A DNA stretch of 64,000 nt, from NCBI RefSeq assembly GCF_027853335.1, contig NZ_JAFEUS010000002.1, forward strand, positions 2,712,514 through 2,776,513. The letters are read 5' to 3'. The stretch's first letter is position 1, and each line of letters opens with the position of its first letter. This DNA is from Leucobacter sp. UCMA 4100 (lineage in GTDB: Bacteria > Actinomycetota > Actinomycetes > Actinomycetales > Microbacteriaceae). Below are positions 26,649 to 36,026 of the stretch, piece by piece. The notes beneath the pieces are model-generated. The model did no database searches and was not told the origin of the DNA. It saw nothing but the letters and a program-made list of their open reading frames with translations. The position numbers and the translations under genes were made by a program.

Positions 26649-27410
26649 GTGACTGACGAAGAACGGGAGGCGACCTCGCCTTCGCCCGAGGTCGCGCCCG
26701 ATCTGCCCCTGGAATCAGCTTCTCAGGCTGAGCCATCACCATCGCTGGTGCAACGTGGTGGTCTTGCCAAGGGCATTTCTGCTGGGCTCAGCGGTGAAGA
26801 GGTGAGCGGGCAAGGGATCCTCGAAGCGATCGGGGGAGTGCGCGGCATTACCGAGGCGCTCCTGCCCGGTCTTCTCTACCTCGTGATGTTCATCATCACG
26901 CAAGATGCTCGATTGAGCGTCATCGCGCCGGCCGCGATTGCCGTTGCCGCCTTTGTGTGGCGTTTGGCTCAGCGGCAGACCCTCGTGACCTCGCTCTCGG
27001 GCTTGCTCGGCGTTGGCATTTGCGTTGCCACGACCCTCATGAGCGGCAAAGGTGAAGATTTCTTCTTGCCCGGTTTTTGGATCAACACGGCTTGGTCGGT
27101 CGCGCTCGTCATATCACTCGTCGTGGGCTGGCCGATTCTCGGCTTTATCGTCGGGGCACTCCAGGGCGATATCACCGGCTGGCGCCGCGTGCCGAAGATT
27201 CGGCGCACCGCAACCGTTGCGAGTCTCCTGTGGCTCACGATGTTCCTGCTGAGGCTCGCGGTTCAACTACCGCTCTACTTTGCCGAGAACGTGGCGGCAC
27301 TTGGTGTCGCGCGCCTTGTTATGGGAACGCCCCTTTTCGCTCTCGTGATCCTCGCCACCTGGCTCATGTTTCGCAACATGCCGTCGCCTGAACGGACCTC
27401 TGAAAAATAA
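26649..27410 (+). CDS. DUF3159 membrane protein
   Basis: A 253-residue protein with a soluble N-terminus (about 70 residues) and five to six predicted membrane helices, beginning near GLLYLVMFIITQD. Sequences such as GFWINTAWSVALVISLVVGW and the WRLAQRQT stretch fit DUF3159. Function unknown. GTG start, 3 bp after DUF3710; end of the dut unit. Confidence 0.85.
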   Translation: MTDEEREATSPSPEVAPDLPLESASQAEPSPSLVQRGGLAKGISAGLSGEEVSGQGILEAIGGVRGITEALLPGLLYLVMFIITQDARLSVIAPAAIAVAAFVWRLAQRQTLVTSLSGLLGVGICVATTLMSGKGEDFFLPGFWINTAWSVALVISLVVGWPILGFIVGALQGDITGWRRVPKIRRTATVASLLWLTMFLLRLAVQLPLYFAENVAALGVARLVMGTPLFALVILATWLMFRNMPSPERTSEK

Positions 27411-27419
27411 CTGCTAAAC

Positions 27420-27437
27420 TATCTTGATGTAGAGATA
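27420..27437. promoter_or_regulatory. Candidate MarR/TamR-type operator upstream of acnA
   Basis: TATCTTGATGTAGAGATA has TATCT/AGATA ends in dyad and resembles MarR-family sites of Actinobacteria. TamR, a MarR protein, is known to control aconitase in Streptomyces, so a link is plausible. A second short dyad, TAAGG-GTCT-CCTTA, lies at 27452-27465. Both are within 120 bp of the acnA start. Confidence 0.35.
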
Positions 27438-27538
27438 AATTATGCATCAATTAAGGGTCTCCTTAGGTGCAAAAGGCTCGCAAAAAAGGCACAATGGTCT
27501 CACACGAAGGCAATAATGACACGAAGAGGAGTCTGGTC

Positions 27539-30208
27539 ATGACAGCTGTTAATAGTTATGGTGCGAAAAGCACTCTCGAGGTAGGCGGGAAATCCTACGA
27601 GGTGTTCAAGATTGACCAGGTTCCTGGAAGCAGCCGTCTTCCGTACAGCCTGAAGGTCCTTCTCGAGAACCTGCTTCGCACCGAAGACGGCGCGAACGTG
27701 ACGAAGGAGCACATCGCGGCGCTCGGCAACTGGGATCCGAATGCCCAGCCCGACACCGAGATTCAGTTCACGCCAGCCCGCGTGATCATGCAAGACTTCA
27801 CCGGCGTTCCATGTGTGGTCGACCTCGCAACGATGCGTGAGGCCGTGCGTGATCTCGGTGGCGAGCCCTCGCAGATCAACCCGCTCGCTCCCGCCGAGCT
27901 CGTCATTGACCACTCGGTCATTTCAGACGTTTACGGCACCCCGACCGCGTTCGAGAAGAACGTTGAGATCGAGTACCAGCGCAACGGCGAGCGTTACCAG
28001 TTCCTCCGTTGGGGCCAGGGCGCCTTCGACGACTTCAAGGTGGTTCCTCCTGGGACCGGCATCGTGCACCAGGTGAACATTGAGTACCTGGCGCGCATCA
28101 CCTTCACCCGTGAGGTTAACGGTGTGCTGCAGGCGTACCCCGACACTTGCGTCGGCACCGACTCGCACACCACCATGCAGAACGGCCTCGGCGTTCTGGG
28201 CTGGGGCGTTGGCGGTATCGAGGCAGAGGCCGCAATGCTCGGCCAGCCGATCTCGATGCTCATCCCTCGCGTCGTAGGCTTCAAGCTCTCGGGCGAGATC
28301 CCCGCTGGCGTGACCGCGACCGACGTCGTGCTCACGATCACGCAGATGCTGCGCCAGCACGGCGTTGTCGGCAAGTTCGTCGAGTTCTACGGCAAGGGCG
28401 TGAGCTCGGTTCCGCTCGCAAACCGCGCAACCATCGGTAACATGAGCCCCGAGTTTGGCTCGACCGCTGCAATGTTCCCGATCGACGATGTCACGCTCGA
28501 CTACATGCGCCTCACCGGCCGCCCAGAAGAGCAGATCGATCTCGTTCGCGAGTACGCACAGCAGCAGGGCATGTGGCTCAACCCAGACGAAGAGCCCGAG
28601 TTCAGCGAGTACCTCGAGCTCGACCTCTCAACCGTCGTTGCCTCAATCGCCGGCCCGAAGCGTCCCCAGGACCGCATCGAGCTCACGAACGCAAAGACCC
28701 AGTTCGAGAACGACCTCAAGAACTACGCCGAGGCTGCAAACCCAGCCAAGGTGAAAGATCCCTCGGGCAGCGAGTACGAGATTGACCACGGCGCGGTAAC
28801 CCTCGCTTCAATCACCTCGTGCACCAACACCTCGAACCCCTACGTGATGCTCGCCGCCGGCGTGCTCGCGAAGAACGCGAACGCTCGCGGCCTCAAGGCG
28901 AAGCCCTGGGTTAAGACCACGCTCGCTCCTGGTTCAAAGGTTGTTACCGACTACTACGAGCAGTCAGGCCTCAAGTCACACCTTGAAGATCTCGGCTTCT
29001 ACCTCGTCGGTTACGGCTGCGTGACCTGCATCGGTAACTCGGGCCCGCTGAACGAAGAGGTCTCGGCCGCGGTACGCGAAAACGACCTTGCTGTCTCGGC
29101 AGTGCTCTCGGGTAACCGTAACTTCGAGGGGCGCATTAACCCCGACATCAAGATGAACTACCTCGCGAGCCCTCCGCTCGTCATCGCGTACGCACTTGCC
29201 GGCTCGATGGACTTCGACTTCGATACCGAGTCACTCGGCACCGATACCGAGGGCAACGAGGTCTTCCTGCGCGACATCTGGCCTGACCCGACCGAGGTTC
29301 AGCAGATCGTTGACAGCTCGATTGACTCGAACATGTTCATCGAGAAGTACGCGGGCGTTTTCGACGGCGACGAGCGTTGGACCTCGCTGAACACTCCTGA
29401 TGGCGACATCTTCGAGTGGGATGCAGAGTCGACCTACGTGCGCAAGCCACCGTACTTCGACGGCATGACCCTTGAGCTGACTCCGGTCAGCGACATCACG
29501 GGTGCACGCGTGCTCGCGAAGCTCGGCGATTCGGTCACCACCGATCACATCAGCCCCGCAGGTAACATCAAGGCCGACACTCCAGCCGGTCAGTACCTCA
29601 CCGAGCACAATATCGCTCCGCGCGACTTCAACTCGTACGGCTCACGCCGTGGTAACCACGAGGTCATGATTCGCGGTACCTTCGCGAACATTCGTCTGCG
29701 CAACCAGCTGCTCACCGACGTTGAAGGCGGTTACACCCGCGACTTCACGCAGGAGGGTGCTCCCCAGGCGTTCATCTACGACGCGTCGCAGAACTACCAG
29801 GCCGCGGGCATCCCGCTCGTCGTGCTCGGTGGCAAGGAGTACGGTTCAGGCTCGTCACGTGACTGGGCTGCAAAGGGCACCTCGCTGCTCGGCGTCAAGG
29901 CCGTCATCACCGAGAGCTTCGAGCGTATTCACCGTTCAAACCTCATCGGCATGGGTGTGCTGCCGCTCCAGTTCCCCGAAGGCCAGAGCGCTGATTCGCT
30001 CGGGCTCGACGGCACTGAGCACTTCGACATCACCGGCATCACCGAGCTGAACGAGGGCAAGACGCCCAAGACGGTGAACGTGACGGCGACGAAGGCCGAC
30101 GGCCAGACGATCTCATTCGACGGCGTAGTTCGCATCGACACCCCGGGTGAGGCCGACTACTACCGTAACGGCGGCATCCTGCAGTACGTACTGCGCTCGC
30201 TCGTCTAA
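27539..30208 (+). CDS. acnA: Aconitate hydratase A
   Basis: Interconverts citrate and isocitrate using a [4Fe-4S] cluster; cytoplasmic TCA cycle enzyme. The 889 residues show [20 protein letters not shown]-type residues (about 207-227), cluster cysteines in [10 protein letters not shown] and [10 protein letters not shown], and the C-terminal swivel domain with [14 protein letters not shown]. The ATG at 27539 follows GAGGAG with 8-nt spacing; the frame upstream to 27467 has no ribosome site. Downstream, dxs is absent where relatives carry it. Confidence 0.96.
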   Translation: MTAVNSYGAKSTLEVGGKSYEVFKIDQVPGSSRLPYSLKVLLENLLRTEDGANVTKEHIAALGNWDPNAQPDTEIQFTPARVIMQDFTGVPCVVDLATMREAVRDLGGEPSQINPLAPAELVIDHSVISDVYGTPTAFEKNVEIEYQRNGERYQFLRWGQGAFDDFKVVPPGTGIVHQVNIEYLARITFTREVNGVLQAYPDTCVGTDSHTTMQNGLGVLGWGVGGIEAEAAMLGQPISMLIPRVVGFKLSGEIPAGVTATDVVLTITQMLRQHGVVGKFVEFYGKGVSSVPLANRATIGNMSPEFGSTAAMFPIDDVTLDYMRLTGRPEEQIDLVREYAQQQGMWLNPDEEPEFSEYLELDLSTVVASIAGPKRPQDRIELTNAKTQFENDLKNYAEAANPAKVKDPSGSEYEIDHGAVTLASITSCTNTSNPYVMLAAGVLAKNANARGLKAKPWVKTTLAPGSKVVTDYYEQSGLKSHLEDLGFYLVGYGCVTCIGNSGPLNEEVSAAVRENDLAVSAVLSGNRNFEGRINPDIKMNYLASPPLVIAYALAGSMDFDFDTESLGTDTEGNEVFLRDIWPDPTEVQQIVDSSIDSNMFIEKYAGVFDGDERWTSLNTPDGDIFEWDAESTYVRKPPYFDGMTLELTPVSDITGARVLAKLGDSVTTDHISPAGNIKADTPAGQYLTEHNIAPRDFNSYGSRRGNHEVMIRGTFANIRLRNQLLTDVEGGYTRDFTQEGAPQAFIYDASQNYQAAGIPLVVLGGKEYGSGSSRDWAAKGTSLLGVKAVITESFERIHRSNLIGMGVLPLQFPEGQSADSLGLDGTEHFDITGITELNEGKTPKTVNVTATKADGQTISFDGVVRIDTPGEADYYRNGGILQYVLRSLV

Positions 30209-30247
30209 GACGCGCGCAGCTGCTCGCCCCGCGCGAGTGCGCTCCTG

Positions 30248-30287
30248 AAGGGGGCGGAACCCGACTCCGTTCGGGCTCCGCCCCCTT
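30248..30287. terminator. Terminator of acnA
   Basis: AAGGGGGCGGA plus CCCGA (30248-30264) pair with TCGGG plus TCCGCCCCCTT (30271-30287), with one mismatch, about 40 bp after the acnA stop. Confidence 0.8.
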
Positions 30288-30338
30288 TGGCGTTTGTGGG
30301 CGAGCTGCCGCGTCGACCCCTGTGGCAGCGGTCGTGGC

Positions 30339-30386
30339 TTGACGAAAAGCAGGGTAAATCTGGCGAAACACCCTGCTTTTCGTCAA
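30339..30386. repeat. Palindrome family A, copy 1
   Basis: Perfect 17-bp arms, TTGACGAAAAGCAGGGT (30339-30355) and its complement (30370-30386), separated by 14 bp. Same arms recur at 30427-30480 and 48073-48124. Confidence 0.85.
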
Positions 30387-30426
30387 ATGGACTGCCGCTG
30401 GTGTTTTTGATCGCCGCTCTGGCGTT

Positions 30427-30480
30427 TACTTGTCACAAAGCAGGGTGTTTCGCGACAAACACCCTGCTTTTCGTCAAGTA
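30427..30480. repeat. Palindrome family A, copy 2
   Basis: 24-bp arms (30427-30450 and 30457-30480) with three mismatches and a 6-bp centre (CGCGAC). The right arm carries the family core, ACCCTGCTTTTCGTCAAGTA. It is 40 bp from copy 1. Confidence 0.85.
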
Positions 30481-30494
30481 GTTGGGATGGCGTC

Positions 30495-30571
30495 GAAGCC
30501 CGAAGCCCGAAGCCCGAAGCCCGAAGCCCGAAGCCCGAAGCCCGAAGCCCGAAGCCCGAAGCCCGAAGCCC
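30495..30571. repeat. Heptanucleotide tandem array, 11 copies
   Basis: Eleven uninterrupted perfect copies of GAAGCCC. Seven is not a multiple of three, so it is not built to preserve a reading frame. Copy number is likely to vary between strains. Confidence 0.92.
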
Positions 30572-30601
30572 GACGTCGCGGCCCGAAAGGCCGCAGAAAC
30601 G

Positions 30602-30643
30602 CCGGAGGGGGCAGGAGCCGCTATGGCTTCCTGCCCCCTCCGG
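30602..30643. terminator. Terminator of the fadA-fadB unit
   Basis: CCGGAGGGGGCAGGAGCC (30602-30619) pairs with 30625-30643, with one bulged base and a 5-nt loop, 55 bp past the fadB stop on the minus strand. Confidence 0.8.
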
Positions 30644-30697
30644 GGTTAGTGGTGCTCGGGGCGCGTGGCCGCGAGCACCACCGGGTGCGTGGTGACG

Positions 30698-32833
30698 CTA
30701 CTGCTTGGCCGCGATCCGTGGCTCGTGGAACGCTCCGCCGAAGGCGCGCTCGCTGGCGCCGACACGGTCGAGGTACGGGGTTGCACCGCCGGCCTGGAAC
30801 GGCCAGCCTGCGCCGAGAATGAGGCAGAGGTCAATGTCCTCGGCCGCGGCGACAACGCCCTCGTCGAGCATGATCTTGATCTCGCTCGCGAGCTCGTTCT
30901 CGACACGCTCGAGCAGCTCGGCGCTCGTGGCGACGGTTGACCCGAAGGTCAGCTGCTTCTTCGCGGTCTTCGAGAGGTCTTCGACCTTGCCGTGCTTGTT
31001 CTTGACGAGTGGCTCCTCGATGTCTGCAAGCTTGTGCAGGTTCTCAGAAGCGTAGAAACGCTCGGGGAAGGCCCCGACCATGGTGTCCTGAACGTGCGCT
31101 GCAACCTTCCAGCCGACGAGGTCGATGAGCTCGAAGGGGCCCATCGGCAAACCAATGGGTGCGAAAGCCTGCTCGACGGTGGGAAGCGGGGTTCCCTCGT
31201 CGAGCGCGCGTGCTGCCTCGCCCATGACCTTTGCGAGGAGGCGGTTGACGACGAAGCCGGGGCGGTCGGCCGTGATGACGGCGCTCTTGCCGAGCTTGCG
31301 TGCAACGACCATCGCGGTCGAGAGGCTCTCATCGTTTGTGCTGTCGATCTTCACAACCTCGATGAGCGGCATCACTGCAACAGGGTTGAAGAAGTGGAAG
31401 CCGACGAGGCGCTCCGGGTGCTTCAGGTTTGCGCCGATCTCGGTCACACTGAGTGACGAGGTGTTGGTCGCAATGATCGCCTCGGGGCTGATGATCGGCT
31501 CGATCTCAGCGAAGACGGCCTGCTTGACCGAGAGCTCTTCGAAGACGGCCTCGATGACCCAGTCACAGTCAGCGTAGAGCGACTTGTCGGTCGTGCCGGT
31601 GACGAGTGCTTTGATCTGGTTTGCATCGTCGCCCGAGAGGCGGCCCTTCGCGTGCATCTTGTCGATCTCGCCGTGGATGTACGCGATGCCCTTGTCAACG
31701 CGGCCCTGGTCGAGGTCGGTGATGAGCACGGGAACGCGCAGCTTGCGTGCGAAGAGCAACGCGAACTGGCTTGCCATGAGGCCTGCGCCAATGATGCCGA
31801 CCTTGTTGACCGGGCGAGCGAGCGCCTTGTCAGGAGCGCCAGCGGGGCGCTTTGCGCGCTTCTGCACGAGGTCGAAGGCGTAGATCGACGCGGCGAACTG
31901 GTCGCTCGCGATGAGCTCCGAGAGCATCTCGTCTTCGCGTGCGTAGCCTGCCTCACGGTCGCCGTCTTTTGCTGCTGAGAGCAGCTCGAGAGCGGCGTAG
32001 GGTGAGCGGGCAGCGGTGCCGAGTCGAGCCTGCAGCGTCTCGCGCGCCATCTTGATGGCGATGGGCCACTTGGTGAGACGCTCCATCTTGCCGGGAACGT
32101 TGGGTCGCTCGACCTTTACTGCACCCGTGAGTACCTGATCGGCCCACAGAATCGACTGCTCGAGGAAGCGTGCGGCAGGGTAGATCTCGTCGAAAAGGCC
32201 GAGCTCGTGAGCCTGCTTGGGCTTGAGCATACGGTTCTGCTTGACGGGGTTCGAAACGACGACCTCGAGGGCGTTTTCAATGCCGATGAGGTTTGGCACG
32301 AGTGTCGCGCCGCCCCAGCCTGGGATGATGCCGAGGAAGACCTCGGGAAACGCGAGCGCGGCTGCCGAAGCATCGACCGTGCGGTAGTCGCAGTGCAGGG
32401 CAATTTCCATTGCGCCGCCGAGCGCGAGCCCGTTGACGAAGGCGAAGGTGGGTACGCCGAGCTTGTGGAACTTGCCGAGAACGTAGTGGCCGTACTGGGC
32501 CATGAGCAGTGCGTTGTCCTTCGTCGCCATGGTCGAGACCTTTGAGAGGTCAGCGCCTGCGGCAAAGATGAACTGCTTGCCAGTGATGCCAACGGCCTTG
32601 ATCTCGCCAGCGGCAGCGCGTGCCTTCTGCGCCTCGATCACGGTGTCGAGCGCCTGCAGGGTGCGGGGGCCGAGCGTGTTGGGGCGGGTGTGGTCACGAC
32701 CGTTGTCGAGCGTGATGAGCGCGAGCGTACCGCCCGAGGGCAGTGTGACGTCGCGTACGAACGATTCGGTGATCACCTCATCTTCTGACGCCTCAATGAT
32801 GGGAGAAAAATCGATCTTGCTGTAATCAGTCAA
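30698..32833 (-). CDS. fadB: Fatty acid oxidation multifunctional protein (enoyl-CoA hydratase / 3-hydroxyacyl-CoA dehydrogenase)
   Basis: Catalyses the hydratase and NAD-dependent dehydrogenase steps of beta-oxidation. The 711 residues have an N-terminal crotonase domain (FAAGADLSKV, VNGLALGGAMEIAL with the oxyanion-hole glycines, PEVFLGIIPGWGGA) and, from about 340, a dehydrogenase with NAD-binding VGIIGAGLMASQFA, followed by GFHFFNPVAVMPLIEVV and RPGFVVNRLL. It follows fadA by 2 bp, as in an alpha-beta trifunctional complex. Confidence 0.94.
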   Translation of the reverse strand: MTDYSKIDFSPIIEASEDEVITESFVRDVTLPSGGTLALITLDNGRDHTRPNTLGPRTLQALDTVIEAQKARAAAGEIKAVGITGKQFIFAAGADLSKVSTMATKDNALLMAQYGHYVLGKFHKLGVPTFAFVNGLALGGAMEIALHCDYRTVDASAAALAFPEVFLGIIPGWGGATLVPNLIGIENALEVVVSNPVKQNRMLKPKQAHELGLFDEIYPAARFLEQSILWADQVLTGAVKVERPNVPGKMERLTKWPIAIKMARETLQARLGTAARSPYAALELLSAAKDGDREAGYAREDEMLSELIASDQFAASIYAFDLVQKRAKRPAGAPDKALARPVNKVGIIGAGLMASQFALLFARKLRVPVLITDLDQGRVDKGIAYIHGEIDKMHAKGRLSGDDANQIKALVTGTTDKSLYADCDWVIEAVFEELSVKQAVFAEIEPIISPEAIIATNTSSLSVTEIGANLKHPERLVGFHFFNPVAVMPLIEVVKIDSTNDESLSTAMVVARKLGKSAVITADRPGFVVNRLLAKVMGEAARALDEGTPLPTVEQAFAPIGLPMGPFELIDLVGWKVAAHVQDTMVGAFPERFYASENLHKLADIEEPLVKNKHGKVEDLSKTAKKQLTFGSTVATSAELLERVENELASEIKIMLDEGVVAAAEDIDLCLILGAGWPFQAGGATPYLDRVGASERAFGGAFHEPRIAAKQ

Positions 32834-32835
32834 CG

Positions 32836-34038
32836 TTACTTACCCTTCTTGCCGTCGAAATAGGGGTTTTCCCAAATGATGGTGCCGCCCTGGCCAAGGC
32901 CAACGCACATTGCGGTCAGGCCGTAGCGAACGTCGGGGCGCTCTTCGAAGTGGCGTGCGAGCTGCAGCATGAGGCGGGTGCCCGATGCGGCGAGGGGGTG
33001 GCCGAGCGCGATGGCACCGCCCCAAGGGTTCACGCGCGGATCATCGTCAGCGATACCGAAGTGGTCGGTGAACGAGAGCACCTGAACGGCGAACGCCTCG
33101 TTGAGCTCGAAGAGACCGATGTCGGTGATCGAGAGACCAGCGCGCTTGAGCGCCTTCTCGGTCGAGGGGACGGGGCCGAGGCCCATGACCTCTGGCGCGA
33201 CGCCAGCGAAAGCGAAGCTGACGAGCTTCATCTTTGCGGTGAGCCCGAGCTCGTTCGCCGTGTCAGCACCGGCGAGCAGGCCCATGGTTGCACCGTCGGT
33301 GAGGGGCGAGGCGTTGCCAGCTGAGACGCGGCCGTGGGGGCGGAACGGGGTCTTGAGCCCTGCGAGTGCCTCCATGGTCGTGCCGGGGCGGCGGCCCTCG
33401 TCTTCGGTTGCGAGGCCCCAGCCAGCGCTGCTCTGCGTAGCGATCGGCACGAGGTCTTTCTGAATGTCGCCGCGATCGTATGCGGCCTGTACGAGCTCCT
33501 GGCTGCGCATGCCGAAGCGGTCAGCGCGTTCCTTCGTGAGCTCGGGGAAGCGGTCGTGCAGTCGCTCCGCGGTGATGCCCATGTTCAATGCGTCGGGGCT
33601 GACGATGCGCTCCGAAACAAAGCGGGGGTTCGGGTCAGCGCCGATTCCGATGGGGTGACGCCCCATGTGCTCGACGCCACCGGCGATTGCGATGTCGTAC
33701 TGGCCTGCGCCAATCGCACCGCCCATAAATGCGCTCGTCGTGAGGGCGCCTGCGCACATGCGATCGAGCGCGAAGCCCGGCACGGTGACGGGCAGACCCG
33801 CGAGAATTGCTACGCTGCGGCCGAGGGTGAGCCCCTGGTCGCCCTGCTGCGTGGTGGCGGCGATACCAACATCGTCGACACGGTCCAGCGGCAGGTTGGG
33901 GTTGCGCTCGATGAGACCCTGCAGTGCTTTCACCGCAAGGTCGTCGGCACGGGTACCCCAGTACATGCCCTTTTCGCCTGCGCGTCCAAACGGGGTGCGT
34001 ACCCCGTCGACAAAGACGACTTCTCTCATTGTGGCCAC
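32836..34038 (-). CDS. fadA: Acetyl-CoA C-acyltransferase (thiolase)
   Basis: Thiolase for the last step of beta-oxidation. The 400 residues show the acyl-binding Cys in LDRMCAGALTTSAF (about 91), ELNEAFAVQVL, GGAIALGHPLAASGTR with the catalytic His, and CVGLGQGGTI with the second Cys. It could also supply acetoacetyl-CoA for the mevalonate operon, though biosynthetic and degradative thiolases cannot be separated by eye. First gene of the fad unit. Confidence 0.93.
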   Translation of the reverse strand: MATMREVVFVDGVRTPFGRAGEKGMYWGTRADDLAVKALQGLIERNPNLPLDRVDDVGIAATTQQGDQGLTLGRSVAILAGLPVTVPGFALDRMCAGALTTSAFMGGAIGAGQYDIAIAGGVEHMGRHPIGIGADPNPRFVSERIVSPDALNMGITAERLHDRFPELTKERADRFGMRSQELVQAAYDRGDIQKDLVPIATQSSAGWGLATEDEGRRPGTTMEALAGLKTPFRPHGRVSAGNASPLTDGATMGLLAGADTANELGLTAKMKLVSFAFAGVAPEVMGLGPVPSTEKALKRAGLSITDIGLFELNEAFAVQVLSFTDHFGIADDDPRVNPWGGAIALGHPLAASGTRLMLQLARHFEERPDVRYGLTAMCVGLGQGGTIIWENPYFDGKKGK

Positions 34039-34071
34039 TCTGCCTTCCTTGGCTGAAATTTGACGGTAGTG

Positions 34072-34077
34072 ATTGTA
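34072..34077 (-). promoter_or_regulatory. Candidate -10 box for fadA-fadB
   Basis: TACAAT on the minus strand, about 35 nt before the fadA ATG, in an A/T-rich patch between RNase D and fadA. Confidence 0.35.
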
Positions 34078-34153
34078 TTTTATGAAAGCAATCCTGAGTT
34101 AGACATTCGGCATTGGATAACCGGTGAATCGCCGCCGATGAAACCGCGAGACG

Positions 34154-35380
34154 TTATTGGGTCTCTACAAAACTGCGGGCAATAATCTGTGAGGTCGCAT
34201 CACGCTGCCACGGCCTCGCGCCGAGCTTCTCGAGCTGCAATGCGACGGCCTCATCGCTGATGACCTCGGGCGGAGCCCAGGCAAGTTCGCGCAGCATGAT
34301 TGGCTTCAGGAGATTTTCGAGGGGAATGTTGAGTCGCTCAGACTCGGCCTCGAGCGCCGCCCTGGCCGTAACGAGACGCTGGTGCGCCTCAGGCTTTTTG
34401 CGCTCCCAGTTGCGGTGATGCGGAAACGCGGATCGCTCCGCGGTGCGCAGCGAGGGTAGGTCATCGCTCTTCTTTCCACGCAAGATCGCGAGCCACCAGC
34501 GGCGTAGCTCGCTGTGGCTCGCACGCCCCTTGAAGTCTTTGTTTTTGGCGAGCTCGCTCATCGAGCGGGGTTGCTGCAGACTCGCCGCAACGATCGCCGA
34601 GTCGGGCAGCAGTCGGCCAGGCGCGGTGTCAACGGATTGGGCGAACTGGTCGCGTGCGATCCACAGTTCTCTCGCGATCGAAAGGCCCACGCGGTTCTTG
34701 ACCCGGCCAAGGCCCGAGATTTTGCGCCATGGCTCGAGCGGTTTCTCTTTGGGCGGGGCGTGCAGCACCGCTTCGAACTCTTGCGAGGCAATGTCGAGCT
34801 TCTCGGCGTCGACGAGTTTGTCGTGCATGGCGTCGCGCAGGTCGGGCAGGTAGCTCACATCGAGCGCCGCATACTCGAGCCAGTCATGGGGCAGGGGGCG
34901 CTTCGACCAGTCTGAGGCCGAGTGCGCCTTCGCGAGTTCGACGCCCAGCAGCTCGTTCACGACGGCGCCGAGTCCGACCCGCTCCATGCCGAGCAGCCTC
35001 GCCGACAATTCAGTGTCGAAGAGGCTCGGGGGCGTGAGGCCGATTTCTTGGAGGCAGTCGAGATCGGCGATGGCCGAGTGCAAGATCCACTCGTCATCGT
35101 CGATGGCCTGAGCGAGCGGATCGAAGTCGTCGATGAGCGTTGGATCGAACACGAACGTTCCCGCTCCCCGGCGAGACATCTGCACGAGGTAGGCCTGCGA
35201 AAAGTAGGTGTACCCCGATGCGCGCTCGGCGTCGACGCCGACGGGCCCGAGGCCATTCGCTAGCTGATCGGCCGCCTGAAGGAGTGCTTCGGGGCTTTCG
35301 ACGAGGGTCCACTCTTCGTGTGGCAGCTGCGGTTGAGGCACGGTGGCAAATGCTCCTAAATGGTTATCGCTTGTGCGCAT
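34154..35380 (-). CDS. rnd: Ribonuclease D-like 3'-5' exonuclease with HRDC domain
   Basis: DEDD-type exonuclease thought to trim structured RNA 3' ends. In 408 residues the Exo motifs are VGVDAERASGY (about 48-58), HSAIADLDCL (about 100) and YAALDVSYLPDL (about 171), the last carrying the Tyr of DEDDy enzymes. Helical HRDC segments follow (about 220-300). Its ATG lies 17 bp inside the end of the DUF3000 gene, so they are co-translated; the pair is conserved in Actinobacteria. Confidence 0.9.
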   Translation of the reverse strand: MRTSDNHLGAFATVPQPQLPHEEWTLVESPEALLQAADQLANGLGPVGVDAERASGYTYFSQAYLVQMSRRGAGTFVFDPTLIDDFDPLAQAIDDDEWILHSAIADLDCLQEIGLTPPSLFDTELSARLLGMERVGLGAVVNELLGVELAKAHSASDWSKRPLPHDWLEYAALDVSYLPDLRDAMHDKLVDAEKLDIASQEFEAVLHAPPKEKPLEPWRKISGLGRVKNRVGLSIARELWIARDQFAQSVDTAPGRLLPDSAIVAASLQQPRSMSELAKNKDFKGRASHSELRRWWLAILRGKKSDDLPSLRTAERSAFPHHRNWERKKPEAHQRLVTARAALEAESERLNIPLENLLKPIMLRELAWAPPEVISDEAVALQLEKLGARPWQRDATSQIIARSFVETQ

Positions 35381-35963
35381 TTCTGAAGGCGTCGAGTGAC
35401 ACGGCGCCCTCCTGATGCGGGAAACCCGCTATAGAGCAGAGTACCTCAGCCCAGGCTTCGGCGTGCGCTGCGAAGTTCGTATCTTTGGGGCTCCACGAGG
35501 CGCGGAGCTCGAGCTGCGAGCCCTTGCCGTGGCTGCTTAATTGGCCGAAGCCCTCTGAAATGATTTTGGTCGCGGTGCCCGCGAGATGCTCGTACTCGGC
35601 GCCGCGCAGCGTGAGGGCGTCGCGAAGCCAAGCCCATGCGACCTCGGCAATGAAGGGGTCGAGCCCGATCTCGAGCTCGAGGGGGGCCTGCACGAAGCAC
35701 ACCACTCGAAACGCAGAACCCCACTCATCAAACGACGCGGGGTCGTAGAGCAGCATGAAGCGACCGGCGCCCGATGGCGAATCGATCGACGAAGGGGTGT
35801 CTGAGCCCTGCTTGACTCCGGCCGCGAGGGCGAGCGAATGCTCGACGGTGCGCTCGGGTGAAGGGATCTCTTGCCAGTCGAGTTCTGGGCGAATCTTCGC
35901 ACCACGGATCGACTCACATGCGAGGTCAAACTCGTCGTGGAATGATTCATGTATGGTCGCCAC
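35364..35963 (-). CDS. DUF3000 protein
   Basis: A 199-residue soluble protein of the DUF3000 family, always close to the RNase D gene in Actinobacteria. Conserved parts include FMLLYDPASFDEWGSAFRVV and EVAWAWLRDALTLRGAEYE, with a polymorphic linker near residues 55-65. Function unknown. The GTG start at 35963 sits 7 nt behind a -10-like box. Confidence 0.87.
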   Translation of the reverse strand: MATIHESFHDEFDLACESIRGAKIRPELDWQEIPSPERTVEHSLALAAGVKQGSDTPSSIDSPSGAGRFMLLYDPASFDEWGSAFRVVCFVQAPLELEIGLDPFIAEVAWAWLRDALTLRGAEYEHLAGTATKIISEGFGQLSSHGKGSQLELRASWSPKDTNFAAHAEAWAEVLCSIAGFPHQEGAVSLDAFRNAHKR

Positions 35964-35970
35964 AACTTAC

Positions 35971-35976
35971 ACAGTA
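35971..35976 (-). promoter_or_regulatory. Leaderless -10 box for DUF3000-rnd
   Basis: TACTGT on the minus strand ends 7 nt before the GTG at 35963; no ribosome site is present. Confidence 0.45.
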
Positions 35977-36026
35977 GAGAGCCAGCGGCTGGTTGCTACG
36001 GAGCCACGCCGCAGGAGGGATCGAAA

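Larger units (their letters stand above)
30209..30697. other. Repeat-rich intergenic gap at the usual dxs position
   Basis: 489 bp between acnA and fadB with no believable gene. It holds, in order, the acnA terminator, two palindromes of one family, an 11-copy heptanucleotide array and the fadB terminator. In many related genomes dxs lies here. Confidence 0.7.

Noticed and set aside
30495-30571. CRISPR-like array
   Set aside because: Units are 7 bp with no spacers; no cas genes are present. The same holds for the 8-bp repeat at 56398-56436.
30430-30822. A 130-codon frame through the heptanucleotide array
   Set aside because: Its length comes from the repeat (a Pro-Glu-Ala-Arg-Ser-Pro-Lys period), it has no ribosome site, and it runs into the opposing fadB gene.
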